A stretch of 64,000 nt of DNA from Sabethes cyaneus (taxonomy: Eukaryota > Arthropoda > Insecta > Diptera > Culicidae): assembly GCF_943734655.1 (NCBI RefSeq), contig NC_071354.1, positions 48,503,544 through 48,567,543 on the forward strand. Direction: 5' to 3'. A model generated the notes under the pieces. The model had not been told where the DNA came from. It saw only the letters and a program-made list of their open reading frames with translations, and did not search any database. How positions within the stretch are numbered: position 1 is the stretch's first letter; every line of letters begins with the position of its first letter. Positions 1-11,699 of the stretch are shown here, one piece after another. Made by a program: the position numbers and the translations under genes.

Positions 1-1215
1 CTTTCAGTTTGTACTCCGCCAAATATCGTTTGCAGCACTTTCCGCTCGAACACGGCAAGGGCGCGTAAGTCCTCCCTGAGCAGCGTCACGGCTTCAAGTC
101 CATAAAGAACTACCGGTCTAATAAGGGTTTTATACATTGTTAACTTCGTGCGGCGGCGTATGCTTCTTGATCATAGCGTTTTACGAAGGGCAAAGTAGGC
201 CCGATTTCCCGCTTGGATGCGCCGCTGGATCTCCTTACTAGTATTGCTGCACGCGGTCACCAGCGATCCCAAATACACGAACTCCTCTTCCACTTCTAGT
301 TCGTCCCCGTCAACGGTTACCGTCTGTGGGAGACGCGCGTTTGTTTCCTTTGAGCCTCTTCCTTTCATGTATTTGGTCTTCGACGCATTTATTTTTAGCC
401 CAATTCTCCTAGACTCCGCTTTCAGTCTGGCGTAGATTGCCTCCGCCGTCGCAAAGTTCCTGGCTATGATAACGAAGTCATCTGCAAAGCCTAGAAGTTG
501 GCTACCCTTGGTAAAAATCGTGCCTTTCGTTACGATGCCCGCTCGTCGGATCACCCCCTCAAGAGCGAAGTTGAACAGCATGCAGAATAAACCGTCACCT
601 TGTCTCAACCCTCGCCGCGTCTCGAAGGGACTCGAGAGTGTCCCAGAGATGCGTACGAAGCACAACACTCGATCCAATGTAGCTCTGATCAGTCGTGTCA
701 GTTTGTCCGGAAAACCGTGTTCGTGCATTAGCTGCCATAGCTTGTCTCGATCGACTGTATTGTATGCTGCTTTGAAATCAATAAAGATGTGATGCGTGGG
801 CACGTTGTACTTCCGACATTTCTGCAAAATCTGTCGGATAGTAAAAATTTGGTCCGTAGTTGCGCGAGCCCCCATGAAACCTTCCTGATAGTTCCCTACG
901 AAACCTTGTGCTATCGGTGACAACCGGCGTAACAGGATCTGTGAGAGTACCTTGTAGGCGGCGTTTACCAGCGTAAAGCGCCCCAATCGTCTTCGAGCTT
1001 TGCAGCACCTAACTCCTCGGAAGAAGGCAGTGCCTCATTCAGTATTCGCGCGTAGTTCTCGGCAGCTTGTGGGTTATCTAGCTGCCTGATGTTCAGCCGA
1101 GGAGGGCGGCTTTGACGTGTCCGGAATACGGTGGACAGCTTTGAGCGCACATGTACTGCTACCAGGTAATGGTCAGAATCAATATCCGCACCCCGTCGGG
1201 AGCGTACGTTCGTGA
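1..1215 (-). mobile_element. RTE-like non-LTR retrotransposon remnant (endonuclease end, linker, RT)
   Basis: Reading leftward, 1215-1000 encodes the end of an apurinic-type (EEP) endonuclease, with the motif GADIDSDHYLV, and the linker that follows it. 986-171 is an open RT frame of 271 residues with IDFKAAY at 69-75, GLRQGD near 126-131 and the catalytic FADD at 167-170, followed by an SKTKYM segment. A stop lies at the frame end, but thumb-region homology (LIRPVVLYGLE) continues to the window edge. The start of the RT domain is missing at about 990-1000, so this is an internally deleted, inactive copy. Assignment to the RTE-like group rests on the EEP-RT layout, protein style and the TAAG-type tails of related copies at 50.0 and 58.9 kb; the clade name is an inference. 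Confidence 0.85.
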
Positions 1216-1249
1216 TGTTTAAAGATTTAGTTTTTTACGCAGCAAGCTT

Positions 1250-1342
1250 ACGGTTTATCGAACAAAACGAAAACCTTCATTGGATTATGGCGGTTGCCTT
1301 TAAACAGCGAAAAGCATAATCGGTTTTATTGCTGCTTTCAGC
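1250..1342 (-). repeat. Dispersed repeat, inverted partner of 5061-5150
   Basis: The reverse complement of 1317-1342 matches 5061-5086 at 25 of 26 bases, and weaker similarity continues for another 50-60 bases (a shared CGCCATAAT block and AAAGC/TTTTCG blocks). The two segments are about 3.7 kb apart in inverted orientation. They look like pieces of one old repeat family rather than the ends of one element. Confidence 0.5.
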
Positions 1343-1965
1343 AGAGTGTAATAAACCTCGGCGATGGAAAAGTCTATTGAAACCACGGAAAAACTATGTA
1401 CTATGTACTAATACTTTTTGTTGTTTATTGATTTTTATTCTCTTAATAGTCAAAATCTGTTATTTAATCATGATTACCACGCAGAAAATCTTGGGTTTTC
1501 TGAATTTTTTCCAGAACTTTCGAAAATTGTTGGTAATGATTATTATTTCATTTTTAATACATATCAAACAATGCTTCATATTTTGGTTGTGAATGTTCAG
1601 TCCAAAGCTGTAAAATTAAAAGAAATTTGTTCTTTTCAATAACAAGTGTAACACAACACTGAAATGTTCAATGAATAATAAATTATTCATCTAAAATAAC
1701 TGCAATATTTTTAGCTCCTACAGCAAGAAACCTTGCACAGTAAGATTAGCAGTAACAAAGTAATTCTTTATTCAAAATCATGAACCCACATTTATTTGAC
1801 GTTCATCATCCAACATTCAGCATGTACCACTGTACCTACAGTTCACAAAACCGTCCGCAAGATTAATATTACTTTACTGCCACTTATTTTTGCAATTAAC
1901 TCTGTGCCATGAATTTTAATGCAACTCAAAGTTTTCTTCCCCATTCCCGGAGGCTTATGTAAGAC

Positions 1966-1990
1966 TCGACGACGGACGGACGGACGGACG
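1966..1990. repeat. (GACG)n microsatellite
   Basis: Tandem GACG units are visible by eye. A similar imperfect GGAC/GGAT run occurs near 12610-12640. Confidence 0.8.
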
Positions 1991-4900
1991 GCCGACCGGC
2001 CAGAAGGTCACTCCAGAGCGCGATTTTCGTCGAAGATAAAGGAAACTACATGTAAAAGTACAAAATATCGCGGCTATATATTTTAAACACGACTTTCCTT
2101 TCGCGCGAACATCTCCCCTTTTTTCGTGGAAACAAACAGTGCCTGCCGCACTCCTACCGGCCGGGCCCTTCGGTCCTTTTCAAAGGAACGGGTATTACAG
2201 GCAGCAGCTAGCGCCACACAGTAGGAAAGGGATCTTTTCTCTCATCGGAAATAAGCGCAAAGGAAAATAAAGCGTCCTCGCTGGCAAGGCCAGGACCAGG
2301 AGTGCGGGAGATCTGTTTTAATAGCCCAACGGCAAACGAACAGCCCGGGAGAAGAAAGAAGCGGTTTTTAGATGGTTCGTGTTAGATGAGTGGGCGGCCA
2401 ACAACGGGTGGAAATGGATTTTTCTACATAAAAAGATAGCTTAGGCTTGCTAAACATCAACTGAGCCCGGAGAAAAGCTCGCCGAATTATCCACCCTTCA
2501 GCCGAGTGATTTCGCTTTTTTTCGTTTGTCTACCGAAGATGAAATGAGCGATTTTATGAAAACGTTTTCAAATATATTGATGTTGAATGCTGCAGGATGT
2601 GTTCCAATAATGATTATACAAAATATACTAAAGTTGTCCAGTAGGGTTGAGTTTTCACTCTCACTTAAAATCAGATAACCAGAATTGCTCATTACCTAAA
2701 CGTATTCGCCGTGCTTACAACCCTTTATGTATTGAAAGTTACGCATTGGAAGAGTTGAAAAACATTTCCTCAGCGAAACAAATAACAAGGGAATCTAATT
2801 TGAATACGGCTTCCGAGCGATGAGCGAGCATGCGCCCTAATTTCGGGAACGGTGCGTCTCATTTGCATACAACCAGCAGCTGACAGCTGTTTAACCCTTC
2901 CATTAAATAACCGAACCTGCTTCCAGTTAGTGCCAACCGGAGAGTGCGAGAGTGGTAATGTGGTATGTTGTCCAGTTTTTTTTGTCTTTGCCCGTATCAA
3001 CACGCCTCTCGGCGAGACGCGGCGAACGCCTCGCCCCGATGGGTTGGGTGAGTGATGGTCCCCAAATGGCGGATCCCAGTTTTTTATGACATATCTTTCG
3101 TCGGTTTGCTTTAACCCTTTCACATTATGGTCGTGAGATAACGACCGGTTATGCTAACAGCGACTGTCATTGGTCAAGTAAAACCATGATGGTTCTTGTG
3201 TATCGGCTATGATTGGCCAAAGTGTAACGAATGGCTAAGAGAGATTTTGGTTTATCAAACACGTCTCACAGTTATACGACTAAGGCAGCGATAGTAAAAA
3301 ACAACAATTTGCATTTAAAATGTACGTCTGATTTGTTTGCCTCTTGATTAACTCAAAACACAATAAGATGAGTTGGAGGACAATTGAAAATTTGTGGTCA
3401 AATTCTACCGGAAACAAATCACAATCACAAGAAAGCTCCCTCGAAAAGTGCAAGAAGCCAAGCAAAACAATCAAGTTTGCCTGGAAAATAATATTTTAAT
3501 TTTTGATCATCAGTTTGACAAACAAAATCAGCCCAAATTTATGGAGAACAAAACGGTAACCGCCGTAACCATCCCGCCCACCAATCGAATTATTTAAATC
3601 ATTCCTTTGGCGCAGATGCATCTCCTCGTTTCGCTACTGCCTGCGTAGCTTCGTTCGTGGCCAATCAGGCTTGTTTTAAAACCGACCGACAACGGGATGG
3701 AAAGAATCGGATGACGTATCGAAACACCGGTAAGGAGCCTTTTAAGCCTGCTTAGGGTTCCTTCTTGTAACAGAAAATTTCAGAAATTATGGTGCAAAAT
3801 TACCATTGTTTATGAAAAAACTTCAGTGCACCAAATTGTTGATATCGGATCGACATTATATACTAAAAAAAATTTTTTTTTTTTGAGTTTTTTCGCTTGA
3901 TCTCAATTGATACAATGCACAATGGGCAAAACTGAGCTAAAAAAGTGCACGCAATTTAATAATGGACGGCCAGTAGATAAGTGATCTTATGTAAATTGTT
4001 TCCGGGAATCGCATTCCTTTATTTTGTTTGTTATTGGAAAGTATCCCATTTTGCTCATTTTCTCCTTTTTCTTACAATGTTTAAACTTTTTGCCCTACAT
4101 CAAGGAAGACGTTGAGAAAACAAAAATAAAAATATTTTCTGTAAAGAAGTCTGTAGAATGGAATAGAGTAAAGGGTGTCTCACATCAAATTGCATCACGG
4201 AAATAACGCTGTATAAAAGTACCTAGTTTGAATTGAATATGACTTATGAATTATGAATATGAAGAGCATCAGCAGCAGATCAGCAGATTACTCGGAATAA
4301 AAACATCGAAATCTGTGCTCTGATTCAAACTACTTGCACTATTCTTGTGCCAGTTGAATAATAGCTCATGCAAACGGCATATCGAATACATGCACAGACT
4401 TTTGTAAACAATTCTCGGGAAATGTTTCAAATGGCCTTATCTAACATATGCATCGAACTGAGAAAATCAACAGTGAAACTATTTACTCATCATTTTAAAT
4501 CCTATTTAAAAATCTGGCAATTTTTATTTTAGTGGATACTGCCTAACGGTACTTTTTACTACGATTTTGCATTATTGTAGTACCTAACGATTCTAAGTAT
4601 GTTTAAAAATAATTAAGTTTTGAGCAAAAATAAAGTATTCAACGCTTTGCAATGTGATCGAAAATTAATTTGCTTTTAGGCGTCGTTCACACAGGACGTC
4701 TTCGGCGTTTTAGAACCGTTTCTAATTATTTTTAACAATCAAATTAAATAATGTATTTTTCGTCGTAATGTATATTTACTCATTTAGAATCTATTGTAAA
4801 TTAGTCTTTGGTGACTATAATTGGCACACATATAACGAACTACCAGGTATACTCCCTAGTAACAATTCCAAGTTTTATTACGTTCTTATAGTGGTTTTCA

Positions 4901-5060
4901 TGACCAATTTCATAAAACCGCTAATAAAACTATAAGCTCCACCAGAACTTTCTGATGACCGCTATAAAACTGCTTTCTAACCAAGTGGCCCACTCGTCAG
5001 AATGTTTTCATAACCTCTATAAGCATCAGGTTAAAAGCTCAAGTATTCGTATCACGCTCT

Positions 5061-5150
5061 GCCGAAAGCAGCAATAAAACCGATTAAGCTATCACTGCTT
5101 GACAGCCATCGCCATAATTTAACAAAGCTTTTCGCTTTTCGCCCTGGTGA
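5061..5150 (+). repeat. Dispersed repeat, inverted partner of 1250-1342
   Basis: See the partner at 1250-1342. The strongest block is 5061-5086, which contains GCAATAAAACCGATTA. Confidence 0.5.
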
Positions 5151-6276
5151 AAGTTAAATCTGTTCGCCAGCTTTGTCAACTTGAAAATACATCCGTGAGC
5201 AAAAAAGTTAAAGTTTTACTGTCAGATCAATCTGAACGATTTGGTTTATAGCGACCAGAATAAAATATCCCATAGAAATAAGTCGGCACCTACTTCTTCA
5301 AAGGGCCATCTGCAAAATGTAAACAAACAAAATAAGGGTTATTTTCTGCTGGACTAGCATAGGGAAAGAAACTCTCACACGGTTTGTTTCCTCTTTGCTA
5401 ATTGACGCTTTTGAAAAGCTCTCGCCGCAATAACGAATTTCGAGCAGTCTTAGTTCGTTTGTAGCATATGCGCATTAAATTTTATCGTGCATATTGATAT
5501 GATACGTGGATAAAATCAACGCGTTGCAATTTGCAATTTATATTCAGTTAATCAATCTCAATTTCTAGCAAAATCATTTTACCGTGACCGCTCCTAATTC
5601 TGCGCAGCTCCTAACTCTGCATATTTTTCTTTATATAAGTAATTTTTAACATTGTGCATAACTATGATCATTCCGTTATTTTTTTATGTCTGTTGAATAT
5701 TATGCCATTATTCACAAACGGGCCATAATATTTGAGAGCAAAATAATTTAACGTGAAACTGAAAGTATTTTTTATGGCAGAAAACATCGTCGTTTGCATC
5801 AACGCTAAGAATCCTTCTAGATAATTACCAAATTTATGATCGAAATTCTTTGCAATGATCAAATTAGCCAGCATAATTAGAAAGAATAATTAGTTTTAGT
5901 CATGTTTTAGACAAAAAGAGTGATTGCATGCATTGCTTTCCTTAGAAAAATGCGATGCAATAATGCGCAAATTTAGGCTCAGATTTTTTATTCATGTGCC
6001 AAATTCTGCGCAGTAATGTATCCTACAAAGAAATTACGAAAGAATACGCAACCACACCCAAATGGCTGAGGTATAGAGGCATGAAAATTCAAGTAGAATC
6101 TTTAACTTGCATTGATTGGAATCCTGTGCTGTGTCTAGGGGTCCGAACCTACGAGCGCCAATTCATGAAACCATGTCTTCAATTTTTTTCAATGTCCAAC
6201 CTCATGGGGCTGTCAGAGAGTGGGAAAGTGATTTCTATATGAAAACACAATTTTTAGTATTAGTCTACAGTGTAAT

Positions 6277-6552
6277 CACAGACAAACAGACATAACACTC
6301 GTTTTCTATTCTTCGTACCGATTAAACCGTCATTTCAAATTTAGGCTTAGTTGGGAATGTCTCCGTTTTGCTTAAAGTGGCGCTTTTTAACGAAAGAAAG
6401 GGAATTCCCCATAAAAAATACTTGCTACTTCGAGGGATACCCATGTTGCTATTTGATATTTGGGAATGTCGATCATAGATGGTGCTAGTGTTCAGGCTAA
6501 ATGTGAGGTACGATAATTTTTGTTGATTTTTTTTCCAAGAGTTGAGTCTGTG
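6277..6552 (+). mobile_element. MITE family A, copy 1 (276 bases)
   Basis: A short non-coding element. Its left end reads CACAGACAAACAGAC and its right end reads inversely GTCTGTG. It is flanked by a perfect 7-base direct duplication GTGTAAT at 6270-6276 and 6553-6559. It is nearly identical along its length to copy 2 (inverted, 7277-7559) and copy 3 (8885-9802, interrupted). It has no coding capacity and presumably relied on a transposase supplied elsewhere. A 7-8 base duplication with a CA terminus would fit the P or hAT superfamilies; the choice is unresolved. Confidence 0.85.
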
Positions 6553-7094
6553 GTGTAATGTTCAATATGCAGAAAACCCGAATCAATTCGCTCTTCACGT
6601 TATCGAGAATAAAATATTTAAAATGAGGCAATCAAAATGATAACAATATTCCTTTGCCACCCGGACAGCACAAGAAGGCCGGATCATGGATTTAATTATG
6701 GTAAATGGCTAATGCCGGATTTTTTGGTGTACTTTCAGCGTATAAAGACATAAACAGCATAGCAGGAGTATTTAATTTCACTTTTTGGGTGCGCAGATTT
6801 AGGAGCAAACATGCGCAGAATTAGGAACATGGGCAAGAAAGTACGCAGAATTAGGCACCGTGGATAAGTTTATAAAACAAAAAATATACTCAATTTTTGA
6901 TCGACTTATAATTCCCATATTTTTACCAGATATTATAGACCGTAGCACTACACGTTGCTGCTATCCACGTTATTATTTTAAATCTACAATACTTAGAATA
7001 GCGGAAGAGTCATAAAAATGTCTTAACTGCGCAGAATATGGTACGTTCACGGTAGTTGCTTCCTGTGATTGGAAAACCGATTGATAATAACTTT

Positions 7095-7240
7095 CAAAGC
7101 AAAGTGTTTTCCAGAAAGAAAGTTATTGACTGAAGTTATTTTTTGCTGGAGCAGCATATGAAAATGAACTCTCACTCGTTCTGTTTGACAGTTGGTATAT
7201 CCGCCCTTTTTAAATGTTGGTCGACAAGTCGCAAAATTTA
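7095..7240 (+). repeat. Dispersed repeat C, copy 1
   Basis: Shares with 10155-10345 the blocks AGAAAGTTATTGACTGAAG, CTCACTCGTTCTGTTTGACA and TAATGTTGGTCGACA (AAATGTTGGTCGACA here). A third partial copy with the GCAATACCAAGAGGATATGA block lies at 8800-8877. No TIRs or coding sequence were recognised. Confidence 0.6.
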
Positions 7241-7276
7241 AAAAAATGGGTTAAAAACAAAAAACTATCAAGAACA

Positions 7277-7559
7277 AATAGACAAACAGACATAACTCTT
7301 GGAAGAAAAATCAACAAAAATTATCGTAACTCACATTTAGCCTGAACACTAGCACCATCTATGATCGACATTCCCAAATATCAAATAGCAACATGGGTAT
7401 CCCTCGAAGTAGTAAGTATTTTTATGGGGAATTCCCCTTCTTTCGTCAAAAAGCGCCACTTTGACCAAAACAGAGACATTCCCAACTAAGCCCAAATTTG
7501 AAATGACGGTTTAATCGGTATGATGAATGGAAAACGAGTGTTATGTCTGTTTGTCTGTG
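7277..7559 (-). mobile_element. MITE family A, copy 2 (283 bases, inverted)
   Basis: Reverse-complement copy of the element at 6277-6552, ending on the right in GTCTGTG. The other end is slightly eroded (AATAGAC rather than CACAGAC). No matching 7-base flank duplication was found here, which suggests flank decay or rearrangement. With copy 1 it makes an inverted pair 725 bases apart. Confidence 0.8.
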
Positions 7560-7689
7560 ATCTTACTCTAATCAGACCTCAAAATTGTTGCAAACAGCCA
7601 GAGTTATGAAATGATTTCGAATGATTGATAGCTATAAACCTTACGGAACAGCAAACTTTGAATGCGTTTTTCTCGAAATCAGGATTTTG

Positions 7690-8395
7690 TCACTTAGTGC
7701 GGACTGACTTAACACCGACCATTTGTATTTCTCCAGGTGCCTTTCCGAATATTCAGACGTGGAAAGTAAGTGCTACAAATGCCCATTTCTCTGGCCGCGG
7801 CAAAATGTATGCACCTTAGACCGTTATCATTGGTCGACAGATGAAGGCTATGTCTTTCAATCACAGGATAAAAGAATTCCTCTCTCCCGATCTGTGCGTT
7901 TGCATCTCCGATGATGATTTTCACGTCATGTTTCGGGCACACTTCATAGGTCCACTAAAGTTTATCGTAGAGCTCGTCCTTAGCATCATCGGACTTATCA
8001 TTTGTCGGTGCGTATACGTTACGCTGGCTGTAGTTGAAAAATTTTCCGTAAATTCTCAAATCCTATGTACGATCATCTACGGACCTCCACCGACACCGGA
8101 TCGCTCGTTACTTTTGCTTTCCCAACTCTACTCCGAAACTGACACCATGTTCTGCTTTTCTACCGCTACCGCCTCTGTAGTATATGTGGTACTTGAAAGA
8201 AGTGCCTGCAATAGAGTCTACTGCGAGGAACTCTCTTTCTCCGAAATTTGGCCATCGAACGATAATCGCTCCGAGTCGATGTAGCAGGCCAAGCCAGATC
8301 GTTCCGTTTCATGAAGAGTTCGGACATTCAAAGTATCAAATTTTCGCTGATGGGTCTGCCATCTTAGTTGTAGCTTGCGTGGTACAACGTTTCAT
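7690..8395 (-). mobile_element. RTE-like EEP endonuclease remnant
   Basis: Reading leftward, frame-shifted translations give a retroelement endonuclease. The clear part, 7942-7709, contains the catalytic-region motif IGDANAQIGRE and the downstream block ICSTYFPRLNIRKGTW. Upstream pieces (about 8400-7950) resemble the N-terminal endonuclease in several frames with stops, so it is a pseudogene. No RT domain follows. The left end coincides with a MITE family A relative (8396-8769). The same endonuclease block recurs at 34.7 and 36.0 kb. Confidence 0.75.
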
Positions 8396-8769
8396 CATAG
8401 ACTAACAGACGTAACACTTCGAACAAAATTTCTAACAAAACATCGTTTCAATGACACCCCTAAAACTTGGAAAAAAACACTAGCATCACGTAACACTGAA
8501 GCCTCATTCCATCGCCAATAAAAACGATCATTTCAAATTTCGTTTAAGCCAAGACTCTAACAACTCGCGCGAAAAAGCCGCTCGCCTGCGCTGGCGCTGT
8601 TGTCAAATAATCTACAAGTAAATTTATAGCATTGCTAAATTTATAGCAACCTACTCTGCGTAGCGTGAAGATAAGGTTAGCGCTAGTGTTTTTTCCTAGT
8701 TTTAGGCGTGTCATTCAAACGATGTTTTGTTAGAAAATTTGTTCGAAGTGTTACGTCTGTTAGTCTGCG
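8396..8769 (+). mobile_element. MITE related to family A with about 70-base TIRs
   Basis: The left end, beginning CATAGACTAACAGACGTAAC, and the reverse complement of the right end, beginning CGCAGACTAACAGACGTAAC, match almost base for base over about 70 bases. The terminal motif is clearly related to family A (AGAC-AACAGAC-TAACAC), but the interior is different. No target duplication was recognised. A non-autonomous sibling family moved by the same transposase is the likely explanation. Confidence 0.8.
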
Positions 8770-8799
8770 CCATTTTGTTTTACTTGAATTTTATAAAGG

Positions 8800-8877
8800 T
8801 TTTATTGCGGTATTAATCATTACCTCTGGTTTTATTGTGGTATTGCGCAATACCAAGAGGATATGAGTTCAAACACA
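8800..8877 (+). repeat. Dispersed repeat C, partial copy
   Basis: Contains GGTATTGCGCAATACC followed by AAGAGGATATGAGTTC, as in the copy at 10245-10290. GGTATTGCGCAATACC is a perfect 16-base palindrome. Confidence 0.5.
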
Positions 8878-8884
8878 CTTATAG

Positions 8885-9802
8885 CACTGACAAACAGACA
8901 TAACACTCGTTTTCCATTCTTCGTACTGATTAAACCATCATTTCAAATTTGGGCTTAGTTGGGAATGTCTCCGTATTGGTCAAAGTGGCGCTTTTTGACG
9001 AAAAAAGGGGAATTCCCTATAAAAAATACTTGCTACTTCGAGGGATACTCCTGCACTGAGAATATAATTTCGTATTGTTTTTGAAAACCATTTAAAAACA
9101 TTCGTAGGTTTATTGTCTACCGCAAATGTTGTTATTACGAATGGTTCGTATTTTTTACGAGAGCACATTCGTAGCTGTCTTGCATCAAGACCCATTTGAT
9201 GCACGGTTGTTGTCTGGCATCATTACCGACGAAAACGGGTTGCGAAGATTGTATGAAGAGACAATAGACTTGTGCAATTATGACCTTCTTGGTATGCTGT
9301 AGCAGTGGTTGTGTGGTTTGCGGCGTCGTCGGGTGTTCGTAAAGAAGTATGACAAACGAGCTCAGTTCGATTCCCGATAAAATCAGCTTTTTTCAGAGAT
9401 AATAAAGATTTCGCTATTTTTCGATAGGTGTCGGTAATGTAGCATACTGACACCTATCGGAAAATAGTGAAATCTAGTATTATTTTTATCGACAGCCTCT
9501 TCGTGCATTCGTAAAATCAACGAACCATTTTGTAAAATGCAATAATTCGTACGAATATAGCTTTGTTACTATGTACAAAACATTCAGGATTAATTTTACG
9601 AATCTACTTCGTGGTAGATAACAACGAAAGAATTCGTAAAGCAAACGCTCGTTTTCATACTATAAACCAAGTTTTATTATAAGTGTGTTGCTATTTAATA
9701 TTTGGGAATGTCTATCATAGATGGTGCTGGTGTTCAGGCTAAATGTGTGGTACGATCATTTTTGTTGATTTTTCTTCCAAGAGTTATGCCTGCTTGTCTG
9801 TG
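8885..9802 (+). mobile_element. MITE family A, copy 3, interrupted by a 632-base insertion
   Basis: Two halves of family A, 8885-9053 and 9688-9802, lie in the same orientation. Together they total about 284 bases, the normal length. The ends read CACTGAC and GTCTGTG. They are flanked by a near-perfect 7-base duplication, CTTATAG at 8878-8884 and CCTATAG at 9803-9809. The DNA between the halves is a separate nested element. Confidence 0.85.
9054..9685. mobile_element. Fold-back-like element nested in MITE family A (632 bases)
   Basis: It begins CACTGAGAATATAA and ends TTATTATAAGTG, so the termini are imperfect inverted repeats. A TG dinucleotide lies on both sides. Its centre is a hairpin: 9408-9432 and 9449-9473 are inverted copies with a 16-base loop. 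Outer parts are weakly inverted and rich in TTCGTA motifs. The uninterrupted MITE copies at 6277 and 7277 show what the empty site looked like. No coding sequence is present. Confidence 0.75.
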
Positions 9803-10154
9803 CCTATAGTTAGCTAGAAAATCATAATAAAATCTGTTATTAATAAAGCAAATGTATTATGGTTGCTTATATTACCACGTTAGAACTTGTTGGCTGCACT
9901 GCGTCTCTTATAAATTTACCATAAGTGTGGCGTAGCAATACAAAATGGCGCATCAATCAAAATTGATATTATTGCGGGTGCTTGTCAAACCACAGGAAAT
10001 CTGTTAGTTTTATAGAGCTATTAGAACGGTAACACCCTGACCAAACAGTTTTTTGCTGCTATTATGAAGAATACTAAAGTTCAACATCAAAAGAATTTTT
10101 TTATTTTTATGTATTTTGACAGTAGAATTTCTTTGATTTTAACACACAAACAAA

Positions 10155-10345
10155 AATTCATCAAAGCAAAGTGTTTTCCAGAAAGAAAGTTATTGACTGA
10201 AGTGAAGCATATGAAAATGAACTCTCACTCGTTCTGTTTGACAGTTGTGGTATTGTTTACGCAATACCAAGAGGATATGAGTTCTAACACGTTTGGGTTA
10301 TTCGTTACGTTTGGCTTATTCGCCCTTTTCTAATGTTGGTCGACA
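10155..10345 (+). repeat. Dispersed repeat C, copy 2
   Basis: Same-orientation relative of 7095-7240, ending at the TAATGTTGGTCGACA block directly before the RTE-like remnant at 10370. No protein homology. Confidence 0.6.
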
Positions 10346-10369
10346 CTTGGTCCAGTCTCCAGTCTGATT

Positions 10370-11690
10370 TAACACCGACCAAATGGAGGCTCTAGCTCTC
10401 AGATCGATCAGATCTTGATTGACGGTCGACACTTTTCGATGTACGTGTATGTCATCTATATGCGGTCTTTTTGGGACCAAATATCGACTCTGATCACTTT
10501 TGCGCTGAGAAGACGCTTTGTTGGAGGAACCTCCATTGTGCCATTGAAACAACTGTGAGACAGGTGATAAGCACGACGCTTGGCAGACAGCGTAACAGCT
10601 GGTTGGATGCCGGAGAACCAGAGAGTGACAGGAGTGAGGAGAAGAATCAGAACCCAGGAATCTTATGCCCACTACAGCTACACACGTCAGAATAGAAAAA
10701 GGTATAGAGAGATTAGAGCCGCGGAAAAGAGAACGGGCCGTCCAAAAAAAGCGAGTACGAGCAGCACGTGCTCGTAGGCGCAGAGGTGAGAGAGAGCAAC
10801 GACACACGAACTTTCTACGAAACGGTGAGCTGCAAGAATTTTGCCATGCCTGCGATGTGCAATGATAATGCTGACAACCTGCTTACTGACAAACCTGCAA
10901 CCTGGTAGAGAAGTTCCAGATATTACTGAATGGAGAAGTAAACACGAAGATCAGCAGAAACAGGGTGGGAATTGTGAGCAATGGCCAAGCTGTGCAGCCA
11001 ATAACAGAGGAAGTAGTTGAAAAGGCAATCAGTGAGCTGAAAAACGGTAAGGATGCTGGGAAGGATGGTATCCCGGCTGCTTTCCCGTATCCTGTTCAGT
11101 AGGCTGAGACCGTTAGCGGAGTCCTTCGTCGTCGGGTAACAAGCTGGTTTTCGTGAGAGTAGCTCCACAACGGATCAGATAATTACCCTGCATTAGTTAC
11201 TAGATAAGTTTCGAGAGTACAACTTGTAGACTCATCACCTCTTTGTGGACTTTAAGGCGGCATACGATTCAGTCGAACGAAATGAGCTGTGCCAGTTAAT
11301 GCTAAAACATGGTTTTCCGATGAAACTAATTACGCTGATTCGTGAGACGTTGAATGGGTCGAAATCATGCGTCAGAAATGCAGGTGAAACCTCAGTCGCG
11401 TTCGTGACGTTGGATGGGCTGAAGCAGCGGTATGCACCCTGCTGTTCCTGCTGTTCAACATTGCTTTGGAAGGTGCAATATGAAGAGCAAACGTAGAAAG
11501 ACGGGGCTATCAACACGAAATTTCACATGATCCTTGGTTATGCGGATGACGTCAATATCATCGGAATAAAACGTAGAGCAGAGGAAGACGCCTTTAGGCG
11601 TTTTAAACGGGGAGCTGTGATATAGGGACTTACCATTAACGGGAAACTAGCAGTCATTAACTTTTCGTCGGAGTGCCCAATTTCGGAAGC
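10370..11690 (+). mobile_element. RTE-like retroelement remnant, plus strand
   Basis: Fragments in the right order but with stops and frameshifts. At 10400-10500 is the endonuclease end with GPNIDSDHF. A basic linker covers about 10660-10870. At 10960-11090 is an RT entry segment (EVVEKAISELKNGKDAGKDG). At 11245-11500 is an RT core with DFKAAYDSV. At 11520-11690 is the catalytic region with GYADDVNIIG and a degraded end. The RT block GLRQGD is damaged to GLKQRY. The YADD form differs from the FADD seen at 0-1 kb, so this belongs to another subfamily. Confidence 0.8.
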
Positions 11691-11699
11691 AGTTTTTGC

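Larger units (their letters stand above)
1216..6276. other. AT-rich DNA without recognisable genes
   Basis: No open frame here resembles a known protein and none has convincing splice-bounded structure. It contains a short GACG tetranucleotide run near 1966-1990, an A/T homopolymer run near 3867-3884, and two inverted related segments (1250-1342 and 5061-5150). It could be intergenic or lie in an intron of a gene outside the window. Confidence 0.6.

Noticed and set aside
2770..3123. 117-codon minus-strand open frame
   Set aside because: No recognised family, no splice or promoter context, and an overlapping plus-strand frame of similar quality.
5994..6242. 82-codon plus-strand open frame before MITE copy 1
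   Set aside because: Short, no homology, and no supporting signals.
7841..8284. 147-codon plus-strand open frame
   Set aside because: Antisense of the retroelement endonuclease remnant at 7690-8395.
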